Source: Bacteroidales bacterium
Lineage (GTDB): Bacteria > Bacteroidota > Bacteroidia > Bacteroidales > B18-G4
DNA length: 10,730 nt
Assembly (NCBI GenBank): GCA_023145125.1
Contig: JAGLEK010000269.1
Span: 1-10,730, forward strand
Direction: 5' to 3'
The notes under the pieces are model-generated. The model had not been told where the DNA came from. It made no database searches and saw only the letters and a list, made by a program, of their open reading frames with translations. The position numbers were made by a program, and so were the translations under genes. The first letter of the stretch is position 1; each line of letters begins with the position of its first letter. Below, piece after piece: positions 1 to 7,162 of this stretch.

Positions 1-201
1 CCTCCATGATTCTTCCGGGTGTTCAAGGAAATATTGCAACTCCAATAGTTGGGGGTCATATTTGTCCCATAAGCCATCGGCCCCGCGAAAAGGAGGTATT
101 CCGCTTTCTACTGATATACCGGCCCCGGTGAAGGCTGTGGCATGCCTGGCATTTTTGATAATGTCAGATGCCTTACGCACCCTGCTTTTCAGATCTTCCA
201 T
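1..201 (-). CDS. Sir2-family NAD-dependent protein deacylase, N-terminal part (runs off the window)
   Basis: Reading the minus strand from the ATG at 201-199 gives 67 uninterrupted codons to the window edge. They contain the Sir2 NAD-binding signature: GAGIS at residues 26-30 and SGIPPFRG at 33-40, followed by GLWDKYDP and a P-E-E-S-W stretch at 62-66. Family knowledge: sirtuins remove acyl groups from lysines using NAD+, giving nicotinamide and O-acyl-ADP-ribose, in the cytoplasm. The catalytic His and zinc-binding Cys residues would lie beyond the window, so activity cannot be judged. The start overlaps the stop of the upstream membrane protein by one base (TGATG), a classic translational-coupling arrangement, which fixes the start. 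The name cobB would be reasonable but subfamily cannot be decided from this fragment. Confidence 0.93.
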   Translation of the reverse strand, partial: MEDLKSRVRKASDIIKNARHATAFTGAGISVESGIPPFRGADGLWDKYDPQLLELQYFLEHPEESWR

Positions 202-566
202 CAGTCTTTATCTTTTAGGTGCTTTGTTTTATAATAATGGTGCAGGTAAAATAATAACCCACTAAAGAACAGCGGAATACTGACAGCCAGGACAATGCCA
301 ATTTGTAAGCTCGTGTCTCTGTAAAAATATGATAATCCCACGATTACTGTAATGAACATTAGCATGATTCCGCCTTCATGCTCACGATGCCAGGCAAAAA
401 TATACCCAAGGATCAAAAATCCCAGCAAAGAAGCATCAGCCGTGGTGTTCGGGTCATCGATCTCAAGCAGGGCAGGAAATACCCTAACAAATAAGTAGAT
501 GATAAATACAAGGATGCCGGCTATCCCGGTGATCTTTGCAAATGTTCTTAATTGACTTGTTTCCAT
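201..566 (-). CDS. Small four-helix integral membrane protein of unknown function
   Basis: A 121-residue protein with four predicted hydrophobic segments, roughly residues 11-33, 44-60, 66-82 and 87-109, and a basic/acidic C-terminal tail (KTKHLKDKD). A polar stretch after helix 1 reads EIDDPNTTADAS. I do not recognise a named family; it resembles small hypothetical inner-membrane proteins of Bacteroidota. It begins 33 bases after the cytochrome stop on the same strand and its stop overlaps the sirtuin start, so it sits between them in a probable operon. An exact TAnnTTTG -7 element at 582-589 could also let this gene and the sirtuin be transcribed independently. No function can be assigned; the coupling suggests only co-expression with the sirtuin. 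Confidence 0.8.
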   Translation of the reverse strand: METSQLRTFAKITGIAGILVFIIYLFVRVFPALLEIDDPNTTADASLLGFLILGYIFAWHREHEGGIMLMFITVIVGLSYFYRDTSLQIGIVLAVSIPLFFSGLLFYLHHYYKTKHLKDKD

Positions 567-581
567 TTATATACTTTGTGG

Positions 582-589
582 CAAAAATA
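582..589 (-). promoter_or_regulatory. Candidate -7 element (TATTTTTG) for the membrane protein / sirtuin pair
   Basis: On the minus strand this reads TATTTTTG, an exact match to the Bacteroidota -7 consensus TAnnTTTG, ending 15 bases before the ATG at 566. No convincing -33 TTG lies at the usual distance, and the surrounding DNA is A/T-rich, so a chance match is possible. If real it is an internal promoter downstream of the cytochrome gene. Confidence 0.4.
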
Positions 590-599
590 ATCAAAATGA

Positions 600-3098
600 T
601 CATCCCTGTTCACGTCTGGGTTTTCTTTTTCTGCGCACCCAAAGGAAAAGGGCCATGGCAATGAAAATAACTATTAGGAGAGGTACAAGAACCCTGGTAA
701 GCGCAGCCAATTTTATATCGTCATTAAGCAGTTTGCTGTGCTCGGTATCTGTGTGAGGCGCCATTCCTAATGTTCCTCCGGCCTTTACCAGCATTGCAAT
801 GGGAATACTGCCATTCGGGATATCCTGGTGGCAGGCCATGCAAACACCAACCCTTTCCATCCTGTCCCTGCTGAGCTGTGACAGGGGAGCCGACAGCGGC
901 CAGTGATGGCCAACAGTCTGTAATTGTTTTCCGTCGCGGGTTACGATCTGTGAAAGGTCAAAGCCCAGTCCTTCAATGGCATTGAACTGTGCGATCGCAT
1001 TCCGGCTCAGGACATTGCCCCCGGCATCACGAAGGTCGAGATATCTGTCGGTGCCGTAATCATTCATATAAACGCCACCATTGATGCCATAACCCAGAGT
1101 TTTGGGATTCGTGTGACAGGAGGTGCACTCCCTTGCCTGCCTGCTGCTTGTATGTGGCTGGGCAGGTGTCATGTCGATGCCTCTTTGCCCGGCTTCGCCG
1201 CCATTTTCCATGTAAGGAGGGGTGCGCCAGATCTTATTTTCAGCCAGTATCTCCCCATCGGTACCGATCACTGTTGTGATCTGCTGGCATCCTGTAATCA
1301 GCGGGCCGATGCGGCCTTCTCCGTTAATACCTAATATGGGATCTTCCCAGCGTATGTATGTCCTGCCTTCAGTAGCTTGGCCTGCTTGCTTTTGAAACCC
1401 CCCCTTGCCCGGGCAGGTTTGTGCAGTCTCACCGTTTTTGAAGTGCATCTCACCGGTTTTAAGCCAGTCTGTACTCTTAAGGCCATTTGAATAATCAACC
1501 CGTATATGGCAGCCATAACATTGAGGCGCCCAGGTGGAATGGCAGGCGTAGCACTCCATCGTTTCGAGGTGTATGCCAATATTCACCATGGCAGTGCCGG
1601 CCTTGACGGGATTTATCCAGTCATCATTATCATTGATATTTTTCAATACCGGGACCCGGAAATCAAGCCCGCTGGCAGAGTGAAGGAGCACAGCATTACC
1701 ATCCCTTACCACATTGCCAAAGGGGTTTCCCCGTGCACTCAATAAATAACCGTTGCGGGCAGGGTAAGCTGTTGAAAACCTTTGCTGTTCATATAATAGC
1801 TCCGTTGTGGTTCCCCGCTCACTGCCTTCTGTCCCTATGCCAAATTCGTCGTTGTAACCCAGGGGGAGTTCCCACGGATAATTATCCGGTGTTCCATGAC
1901 AATCAGCACATTCCACTTCCACTTCACCGTAGGTAGTGCCTCCGATATTTCCGTTTCCATGCATTGAGATCGTAGTATGGCAATCCTGGCATAAAAGGCC
2001 ACCCTGCGGATTGCCACTGCGGCTTTCAGGGCTGTGGTGATGGTCGTCCCTGATAAACTGATATCTTTTGCCATGCAGTTTGGGCTGGCTGTTGCCATTT
2101 TCCTGCCAGGGTGTGTCGTATTCAGATTCTACCAGGCCGAGGAAGGAAACTCCGATCCTCTTGCCCCTGTTATGGCAGGTGACACAAGTTTCGGCCGGGA
2201 TGCCTGACCAGGTGTTCCCATTCACGCTTAATTTGGCTTTCCGTGATGACTGAATGCTGTGTACAAGCATATGACCGGGTTCATCTTTCGGGATGCTTGG
2301 ATCGAGTCCTTCATAAAGCCCTTCGTCGCTGAAGGGGATATGGCAGGCTGCACATCCGTCGCCATGAAAATCACCTCTCCTTTGCTTTCCCCTGACCCCG
2401 ACATGGCAGCGCAGGCATTCGGATCGCAAATAGGTTAGCACACCCTGCTCCGGGTGTTCCTTGATATTATCTACATCTGCTTCCGGAAGCAATTCGAGCT
2501 TTGATGGGAAGTTGGCAGGGTACTGCTCCCGTAGCTTATGCATATATTCCTTGTATGCCTCAGTTCCTACATCAGGAACACTTCCGTTCGTGTCTTCGAT
2601 TTGATAATTGCCATAAACAGGATCATAGCCTGTCTGTGCCCCCCAGCCCCACAGTGCACCCTGGATCTTGCCGGCCTCGGTTTGCATCAGGTTACGGTGC
2701 ATATTGTAGTAATAGCTGTCGTGGCATTGTCTGCATGATCCCTCTTCCAGCCAGATTGATCCCGGATATCTTACCATATCCAGGTGGGCAAGAGATTTGT
2801 CATTGGTTTCTGCATTGCCCTTATGGCAGATCACACAGCCATTCGGATCACCTGCTTCAATTCCTTTATCGTAGATGGCAACGGCCATTTTTGAATCGTG
2901 CTCACGGATAGGGGCGATGCCGGCATGGCAACCCGAGGTCAGGCAACCTGTTCCGTAGGCCGGATGATCCTCCGGAGATAAACGGATTTGCTTTTGGGGT
3001 TCCCCTGATGCCTGCTGTTCACCCGGGTAGCTGAAAGCCATAATAGTCAGGATTCCAAGGATAAGGCTTAAAACGATAAATAGACGGGAGTTGTTCAT
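600..3098 (-). CDS. Membrane-anchored multiheme cytochrome c (12 haem-binding motifs)
   Basis: An 832-residue exported c-type cytochrome. An N-terminal hydrophobic signal (residues 5-22) is followed by eleven CXXCH motifs, with first Cys at 88, 122, 228, 249, 305, 370, 397, 516, 527, 658 and 753. There is also one CX4CH motif (C52 to H58), which haem lyases accept in some tetrahaem cytochromes. Cys562 and Cys604 are unpaired. A conserved-looking aromatic segment follows the third haem (MHR...ALWGWGAQTG, 133-157). A single helix at 799-821 followed by RRKRKPRR anchors the C terminus, so the haem domain should face the periplasm. The reading frame opens further upstream to an ATG at 3209, but the signal sequence begins at the ATG at 3098, which is the better start. 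The likely role is electron transfer from the quinone pool or to an extracellular or periplasmic acceptor; substrate and catalytic activity cannot be inferred. It leads the gene run continuing to the sirtuin. Confidence 0.92.
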   Translation of the reverse strand: MNNSRLFIVLSLILGILTIMAFSYPGEQQASGEPQKQIRLSPEDHPAYGTGCLTSGCHAGIAPIREHDSKMAVAIYDKGIEAGDPNGCVICHKGNAETNDKSLAHLDMVRYPGSIWLEEGSCRQCHDSYYYNMHRNLMQTEAGKIQGALWGWGAQTGYDPVYGNYQIEDTNGSVPDVGTEAYKEYMHKLREQYPANFPSKLELLPEADVDNIKEHPEQGVLTYLRSECLRCHVGVRGKQRRGDFHGDGCAACHIPFSDEGLYEGLDPSIPKDEPGHMLVHSIQSSRKAKLSVNGNTWSGIPAETCVTCHNRGKRIGVSFLGLVESEYDTPWQENGNSQPKLHGKRYQFIRDDHHHSPESRSGNPQGGLLCQDCHTTISMHGNGNIGGTTYGEVEVECADCHGTPDNYPWELPLGYNDEFGIGTEGSERGTTTELLYEQQRFSTAYPARNGYLLSARGNPFGNVVRDGNAVLLHSASGLDFRVPVLKNINDNDDWINPVKAGTAMVNIGIHLETMECYACHSTWAPQCYGCHIRVDYSNGLKSTDWLKTGEMHFKNGETAQTCPGKGGFQKQAGQATEGRTYIRWEDPILGINGEGRIGPLITGCQQITTVIGTDGEILAENKIWRTPPYMENGGEAGQRGIDMTPAQPHTSSRQARECTSCHTNPKTLGYGINGGVYMNDYGTDRYLDLRDAGGNVLSRNAIAQFNAIEGLGFDLSQIVTRDGKQLQTVGHHWPLSAPLSQLSRDRMERVGVCMACHQDIPNGSIPIAMLVKAGGTLGMAPHTDTEHSKLLNDDIKLAALTRVLVPLLIVIFIAMALFLWVRRKRKPRREQG

Positions 3099-3115
3099 AG
3101 GTGTCGTTTGTACCG

Positions 3116-3123
3116 TAAATATA
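3116..3123 (-). promoter_or_regulatory. Weak candidate -7 element for the cytochrome gene
   Basis: The minus strand reads TATATTTA, one base off TAnnTTTG, about 17 bases before the preferred start at 3098. A TTG lies roughly 20 bases further upstream. It fits the shorter start, since a start at 3209 would lie upstream of this promoter. Low confidence. Confidence 0.3.
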
Positions 3124-3208
3124 CTCAAGCCCGGAATGGATTCACAAGAAGACTGATGGAAATCAGGCAATTTATACCCGAAATAAATTAGTAGATCGAC
3201 AAAATGCA

Positions 3209-3216
3209 TATTTTTG
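3209..3216 (+). promoter_or_regulatory. Candidate -7 element (TATTTTTG) for the DUF4269 gene
   Basis: An exact TAnnTTTG match ends 18 bases before the ATG at 3235. This placement makes the ATG at 3235 the natural start, because the alternative TTG codon at 3214 lies inside the element. No clear -33 TTG is seen. Confidence 0.5.
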
Positions 3217-3234
3217 AATGAGCAAAATCAGCAC

Positions 3235-3765
3235 ATGAAGAACTGGCGTGATATAAGCTACCTGGAAAGCGGAGATCCGAAGCAGAAGGAAACATTTGAA
3301 GCTATTAATAGTTCCGGAATATTTGAGATGCTTGCCGGGTTTGACCCGGTACTGACAGGCACATACCCAATAGAGATCTATCTGCCTGATAGCGATATTG
3401 ATATCATTTGCTGCTTCGAAAATGCCGGTGCTTTTCTGGAAAGGCTGCAATCATCTTTTTCTCCCTTTCATGATTTTGAGACAAAAACGAAAACCATCAG
3501 GGGAATACAGAGTGTCATTGGCAGGTTCGAGTATGCCGGTTTCTTGTTTGAAGTTTTCGGGCAGGCGGTACCGGTAGAAAAGCAAAATGCATACAGGCAC
3601 ATGGTGATCGAATACACCATTCTATCATCAAATGATCATTCTTTCAGGAAGAAGATATTGGAATTAAAGAAAAAAGGCCTCTCTACCGAGAAAGCCTTTG
3701 CAATTTTATTGGAGATCGAAGGTGATCCCTATACGGGTTTATTGGAATATGGTGCTGGGGTTTGA
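3235..3765 (+). CDS. DUF4269 family protein, nucleotidyltransferase-like
   Basis: A 176-residue soluble protein. Its layout matches the DUF4269 family as I know it: an N-terminal ISYLESGDPKQKE segment, then TGTYPIEIYLPDSDIDIICCF, where a G(T)-x-P-I strand is followed by S-D-I-D-I, a metal-binding acidic pair typical of nucleotidyltransferase folds. It ends with the C-terminal motif KKKGLSTEKAFA...EGDPY. No substrate is established for the family to my knowledge, so 'nucleotidyltransferase-like' is a fold inference and not a demonstrated reaction. The start is the ATG at 3235 rather than the TTG at 3214, because an exact -7 promoter element covers the latter. The gene is divergent from the cytochrome and converges on the MscS gene; codons near 3673-3699 also form a terminator-like hairpin that serves the opposite strand. 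Confidence 0.82.
   Translation: MKNWRDISYLESGDPKQKETFEAINSSGIFEMLAGFDPVLTGTYPIEIYLPDSDIDIICCFENAGAFLERLQSSFSPFHDFETKTKTIRGIQSVIGRFEYAGFLFEVFGQAVPVEKQNAYRHMVIEYTILSSNDHSFRKKILELKKKGLSTEKAFAILLEIEGDPYTGLLEYGAGV
3667..3699 (-). terminator. Likely intrinsic terminator of the MscS gene, embedded in the DUF4269 coding sequence
   Basis: Read on the minus strand, the arm AAAGGC (3699-3694) pairs with GCCTTT (3678-3673). An inner stem TCTC/GAGA closes a four-base loop, and the hairpin is followed by TTTTTTCTTT (overlapping the last T bases of the stem). This is a standard rho-independent layout for transcripts arriving from the MscS gene, whose stop is about 130 bases upstream. On the plus strand the same bases are DUF4269 codons for KKGLSTEKAF. 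Coding constraint could produce part of the symmetry by chance. Confidence 0.5.
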
Positions 3766-3772
3766 GGGTTTT

Positions 3773-3831
3773 GAACTCTGAAATCTGAACTCTGAAATCC
3801 ACCCAACACTCAACACTCAACACTCAAAACT
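3773..3831. repeat. Two adjoining heptamer arrays filling the convergent intergenic gap
   Basis: 3773-3800 is four 7-mers (GAACTCT, GAAATCT, GAACTCT, GAAATCC). After three bases, 3804-3831 is four more (CAACACT three times, then CAAAACT). All eight fit a loose SAAMWCT pattern apart from one final base. The arrays occupy 59 of the 64 bases between the DUF4269 stop and the MscS stop, and the last unit overlaps the MscS TAG stop codon (3830-3832). Confidence 0.85.
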
Positions 3832-4645
3832 ATTCTTTAATAAGATGCACATCCATTTGCGGGAACGGAATATTAAGCCCCTCAGAAGTGAAAGTTTTAT
3901 AAACCTTTTCATTCATATCAAAGAAAATGCCCCAATAGTCGGCGCCTTTAGCCCACACCCTGACAACAATATTCACTGAGCTGTCGCCAAGTTCTGAGAG
4001 TGCGATAAAGGGCTCAGGATCTTTCAGGATGCGCTCATCTGCATTGATAAGGTCAAGCAGCACCTTCTTAGCTTTGTCGTAATCATCACCATATCCAATG
4101 CCAAAAGTAAAATCAACCCTTCTGGTTTCCAGGGCTGAAAAATTGGTGAGGGATGAGTTCGATAACTGGGCATTCGGAATGATAATAAGCTTATTATCCG
4201 GAGTATTCAGGATGGTTGTAAATATCTTGATCTCCTTAACAGTTCCCATATGGCCGGCACCTTCAACAAAATCGCCAACTTTATAAGGTTTGAAGAGCAG
4301 TATCATTACACCACCGGCAAAATTCTGCAATGTACCCTGCAGGGCAAGGCCGACAGCAAGGCCGGCGGCACCGATGATGGCAATGAAGGAAGTGGCTGCA
4401 ATGCCAACCATACTCATCACACTTATGAAGAGAAGTATCTTAAGAGTGATGGATATAATGCTCCTCAGAAATCCCTGGAGCGAGGGATCCATGTCTTGTT
4501 TCCTGGTCATTCGGCGAAAACCTCCCATCAGGAGTTTGATTACCCACAGGCCGATTATCAGAACCAGAATGGCTCCGATCACATTGGGACCATAAGAATA
4601 GATGAAATCTGAAATCTTGTCCCAGCTAACGTTAAATAATAACAT
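3830..4645 (-). CDS. mscS: Small-conductance mechanosensitive channel, MscS family
   Basis: A 271-residue inner-membrane channel, close in length to E. coli MscS. Helices lie at roughly residues 21-40, 61-82 and 84-117. The third, pore-lining helix carries the glycine/alanine-rich GAAGLAVGLALQG (92-104) followed by N-F-A-G-G, then the family-typical KPYKVGDFV beta-domain entry and the IIIPN motif (154-158). The C-terminal domain has RILKDPEPF, WAKGADYW and the family-typical FPQMDVHLIKE end. Family role: opens under membrane tension to release solutes during hypo-osmotic shock, as a homoheptamer. No extra N-terminal domains are present. The gene is followed directly by the heptamer arrays, and its terminator is probably inside the neighbouring convergent gene. 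The start at 4645 is the only good Met before helix 1. Confidence 0.95.
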   Translation of the reverse strand: MLLFNVSWDKISDFIYSYGPNVIGAILVLIIGLWVIKLLMGGFRRMTRKQDMDPSLQGFLRSIISITLKILLFISVMSMVGIAATSFIAIIGAAGLAVGLALQGTLQNFAGGVMILLFKPYKVGDFVEGAGHMGTVKEIKIFTTILNTPDNKLIIIPNAQLSNSSLTNFSALETRRVDFTFGIGYGDDYDKAKKVLLDLINADERILKDPEPFIALSELGDSSVNIVVRVWAKGADYWGIFFDMNEKVYKTFTSEGLNIPFPQMDVHLIKE

Positions 4646-4714
4646 TTTAATGGTTTTTAGTTAAATATTTGATTTAATAAGAGCAACAGGATAGGTATTT
4701 ATTCAACACATCAA

Positions 4715-4722
4715 CAAATATG
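4715..4722 (-). promoter_or_regulatory. Weak candidate -7 element for mscS
   Basis: The minus strand reads CATATTTG, seven of eight bases of TAnnTTTG, giving a leader of about 65 bases to the ATG at 4645. No clear -33 element. It is the best match in the A/T-rich gap 4646-4756, which shows no other feature. Confidence 0.25.
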
Positions 4723-4756
4723 ACATGGTATTGTTCATAATAATCATCCATCGCCA

Positions 4757-4791
4757 CCAGTAACCAGTAGCCAGTAACCAGTAACTAGTGC
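4757..4791. repeat. Heptamer array, unit CCAGTAA
   Basis: Units are CCAGTAA, CCAGTAG, CCAGTAA, CCAGTAA and a decayed CTAGTGC, all in 7-bp register. It lies between mscS and the S9 peptidase gene, both on the minus strand, and runs directly into the decamer array. Confidence 0.85.
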
Positions 4792-4821
4792 CTAAAGTGA
4801 GCTAAAGTGAACTAAAGTTAG
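4792..4821. repeat. Decamer array, unit CTAAAGTGAR
   Basis: Three 10-bp units (CTAAAGTGAG, CTAAAGTGAA, CTAAAGTTAG) sit directly between two heptamer arrays. It is the one array in the window without a 7-bp period. Confidence 0.8.
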
Positions 4822-4826
4822 AAGTT

Positions 4827-4910
4827 ATCCAGCATCCAGCATCCAGCATCCAGTATCCAGCATCCAGTATCCAGCATCCAGTATCCAGTATCCAGCATCC
4901 AGCATCCTAC
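4827..4910. repeat. Heptamer array, unit ATCCAG(C/T), 11 full copies
   Basis: Eleven consecutive 7-mers differ only at the last base, in the order C C C T C T C T T C C. A twelfth, altered unit (ATCCTAC) contains the TAG stop of the S9 peptidase gene (minus strand, 4909-4907). The alternating C/T run suggests duplication of 14-bp pairs. A 7-bp period with no spacers excludes CRISPR. Confidence 0.92.
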
Positions 4911-7000
4911 TTCAACCACTTATCAAGCCAGTCGTAAAAGGTCCTTTGCCATAATATCCCGTTCTGCGGGCTGAGTACCCAGTGGTTTTCATCAGGGAAG
5001 AAAAGGAATTCTGCGGGCACTCCTCTGAGCACAGCTGCATTGAAGGCACTCATGCCTTGCGTATAAGTAATCCTGTAATCGAGCTCCCCGTGGATGATAA
5101 GGATTGGCGTATCCCATTTGGCGATGAATTTATGAGGAGAATTGGCATAAGAGTTCATGGCCACCTTATTGTCTTTTTCCCAGAAAGCACCACCGAGGTC
5201 CCAGTCAGCAAACCACATCTCTTCTGTCTCGAGGTATTGGGATTCAAAGTTGAACATGCCGTCATGGGAGATAAAAGCTTTGAAACGCTTGTCGTGGTTG
5301 CCGGCCAGCCAGAATACAGAGAATCCGCCATAGCTGGCTCCAATGGCACCCAGGCGGTCATTGTCGATAAATGGTTCTTTCGACACCTCATCGATGGCCG
5401 ACAGGTAATCTTTCATATTCTGTCCGCCATAATCACCACTGATCTGCTCATTCCATGCCTGCCCGAATCCCGGAACACCACGACGGTTGGGTGCTACAAT
5501 AATATAGCCGTTGGCTGCCATCATCTGAAAATTCCATCGGTATGACCAGAACTGGCTTACCATGCTTTGTGGCCCGCCCTGGCAATACAATAGTGCCGGG
5601 TATTTTTTTGAAGGGTCGAAATGTGGCGGGTATATCACCCAGGTAAGCATATCTTTATTATCAGTTGTTTTGATCCAGCGCTTCTCAACCTTGCCCATGG
5701 TGATCTTATCCAGGAGTTCTTTGTTAACAAAAGATACCTGGGTGTCGGATCCGTCTTCCGGATTTACTGCAAAGACCTCTGTGGGTATCGACATAGATTG
5801 GCGCGTTGCGATAAGCATGTCGCCTGCAAAGGCTACAGAACGGTAATTGTGGATGCCTTCAGTGATCTGCCTGAAAGTGCCGCTGCCCATGTCCAGTGCA
5901 AATATCTCATAGGATCCCAGGTGTGCACTGATGAAAAATATCTCTTCAATGCCGTTCCACGCAAAGCCGCCGGCATTCTGGTCAAACTCCTGTGAGAAAT
6001 TTGTGGTCTCACCCGAAGCAATATCATAGACGATCAGCCGGGTCTGATCCGATTCATAACCATCCCGTTCCATACTTTCCCATGCGATCATACTGCCGTC
6101 GGGGGAATATACGGGGGCCATATCGAAGCCCATCATGCCCTCTGAAATATTCTTTGTCTTTCCGCTTTCCAGCTCATACAGGTATATGTCGGAATTGGTT
6201 GATGTGGAGTATTCCTTGCCTGTTTTTTTCTTGCAGGTATAGGCAATAGTTTTGCCATCAGGGCCCCAGCATATCTGCTCCATTCCGCCAAAAGGGCTCA
6301 GGGGAGATCCCCAAGGTTCGCCATCCATGATGTCGTTGAGGTCGGCAATGCCTTCATCTGAGTACTCAGCAATAAAAATATGGCTGTATGAATCTACCCA
6401 GTGGTCCCAGTGGCGGTACATCAGGTCTGTGTTGATACGCCCGCTGGCATCAGGAAGGCCTTCATACAATTCCGCAAATGGGTTATCAATACATACTTCT
6501 TTTATAAAGAGAATATGTGACATATCGGGGGCGTAACTGAAACCGCTGACCCCTCCCTCAATATCTGATATCTTTTGTAAACCGGTACCGTCGGTATTCA
6601 TTTCCCATAACTGTACACTACCGGAGGCAGAAGAGAGGAACCCGATCATTTTTCCGTCGGGGCGCCACAGGGCATTGAATTCGCTTTTTGGAGAATGCGT
6701 TAATTGCACAACATCACTCCCATCAGGGTTCATCAGGTAAAGTTCACGGTTGCCCTTGTTTTGATCAATACTGTAATACGAGAGCCCGTAAAGCAAGCTG
6801 TTGCCGTCAGGCGACACCTGAACATCACTCAGCCTGCCATAGGCCCATAATACTTCAGGGCTCTGGATGTCATTGCTGAGTTCCGGCATCTGTTTGCCAA
6901 TAATTACTGCTTCTTCTACATTGGCTTTATCACCGGTATTGGTGCATGCGGAAATGATCAAAGCCATAATGGTCAGTGGGATCAGAAATCTGCTGTTCAT
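4907..7000 (-). CDS. dpp5: S9 family dipeptidyl peptidase, DPP5-like, with lipoprotein signal
   Basis: A 697-residue serine peptidase. The N terminus has a lipoprotein signal (LIISAC, lipidated Cys19). Residues about 50-420 form a beta-propeller with repeated SPDG/RPDG/NPDG/GPDG blades. The C-terminal alpha/beta hydrolase carries YCQGGPQS (472-479), NRRGVPGFG (505-513) and the triad Ser556 (GASYGG), Asp641 (HGELD) and His673 (ENHW). The length and the SQFWSYRW...GDYGGQN region match what I recall of Bacteroidales DPP5 (S9C group), which releases dipeptides from the N termini of peptides with hydrophobic residues at P1. No acidic surface-export motif follows Cys19, so a periplasm-facing location is the likelier reading. 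Cys19 lipidation distinguishes it from a freely soluble periplasmic enzyme. It is divergent from the T9SS protein gene, with 229 bases between starts. A weak CAGATTTG element (7084-7077) is the only promoter candidate. Confidence 0.9.
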   Translation of the reverse strand: MNSRFLIPLTIMALIISACTNTGDKANVEEAVIIGKQMPELSNDIQSPEVLWAYGRLSDVQVSPDGNSLLYGLSYYSIDQNKGNRELYLMNPDGSDVVQLTHSPKSEFNALWRPDGKMIGFLSSASGSVQLWEMNTDGTGLQKISDIEGGVSGFSYAPDMSHILFIKEVCIDNPFAELYEGLPDASGRINTDLMYRHWDHWVDSYSHIFIAEYSDEGIADLNDIMDGEPWGSPLSPFGGMEQICWGPDGKTIAYTCKKKTGKEYSTSTNSDIYLYELESGKTKNISEGMMGFDMAPVYSPDGSMIAWESMERDGYESDQTRLIVYDIASGETTNFSQEFDQNAGGFAWNGIEEIFFISAHLGSYEIFALDMGSGTFRQITEGIHNYRSVAFAGDMLIATRQSMSIPTEVFAVNPEDGSDTQVSFVNKELLDKITMGKVEKRWIKTTDNKDMLTWVIYPPHFDPSKKYPALLYCQGGPQSMVSQFWSYRWNFQMMAANGYIIVAPNRRGVPGFGQAWNEQISGDYGGQNMKDYLSAIDEVSKEPFIDNDRLGAIGASYGGFSVFWLAGNHDKRFKAFISHDGMFNFESQYLETEEMWFADWDLGGAFWEKDNKVAMNSYANSPHKFIAKWDTPILIIHGELDYRITYTQGMSAFNAAVLRGVPAEFLFFPDENHWVLSPQNGILWQRTFYDWLDKWLK

Positions 7001-7100
7001 AAGGATTTATTTAAGTGAAATGATTAAATGAGGTTCTTTCAGATGCTGTAAATGTCGTAAATTTCTAAAAAAGATGCAAATCTGCAGTATTGATCGTGTC

Positions 7101-7154
7101 AGCCGTTGGCTGATTATATCCAACCGTTAACTGTTTTACGGTAACCGTTAAATG
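7101..7154 (+). promoter_or_regulatory. Triple ARCCGTTRR box array with exact 21-bp spacing
   Basis: Boxes AGCCGTTGGCTG (7101-7112), AACCGTTAACTG (7122-7133) and AACCGTTAAATG (7143-7154) place CCGTT at 7103, 7124 and 7145, two equal steps of 21 bp or two helical turns. The third box ends just before the TTG (-33) at 7163-7165, so the boxes sit at about -50, -71 and -92 from the expected transcription start. That is the usual position for an activator bound on one face of the DNA. Box 1 lies in the inverted repeat TCAGCC-GTT-GGCTGA (7099-7113), and ACGGTAACCGT (7138-7148) is palindromic around the start of box 3. The regulator is unknown. Confidence 0.55.
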
Positions 7155-7162
7155 AAAGCACA

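Noticed and set aside
62..265. Plus-strand open frame near the left edge
   Set aside because: The minus strand encodes the sirtuin signature and membrane protein here; this frame is their shadow.
3099..3209. Extension of the cytochrome to the ATG at 3209
   Set aside because: The signal sequence begins at 3098, the added 37 residues lack export character, and the extension would cover the likely promoter region.
3214..3234. TTG start for the DUF4269 gene at 3214
   Set aside because: The codon lies inside an exact TAnnTTTG promoter element; the ATG at 3235 starts the family's usual N terminus.
4827..4910. CRISPR array
   Set aside because: The period is 7 bp with no unique spacers and no cas genes nearby.
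4982..5545. Plus-strand open frame opposite the S9 peptidase (187 codons)
   Set aside because: It overlaps the catalytic domain on the other strand and shows no protein-like pattern.
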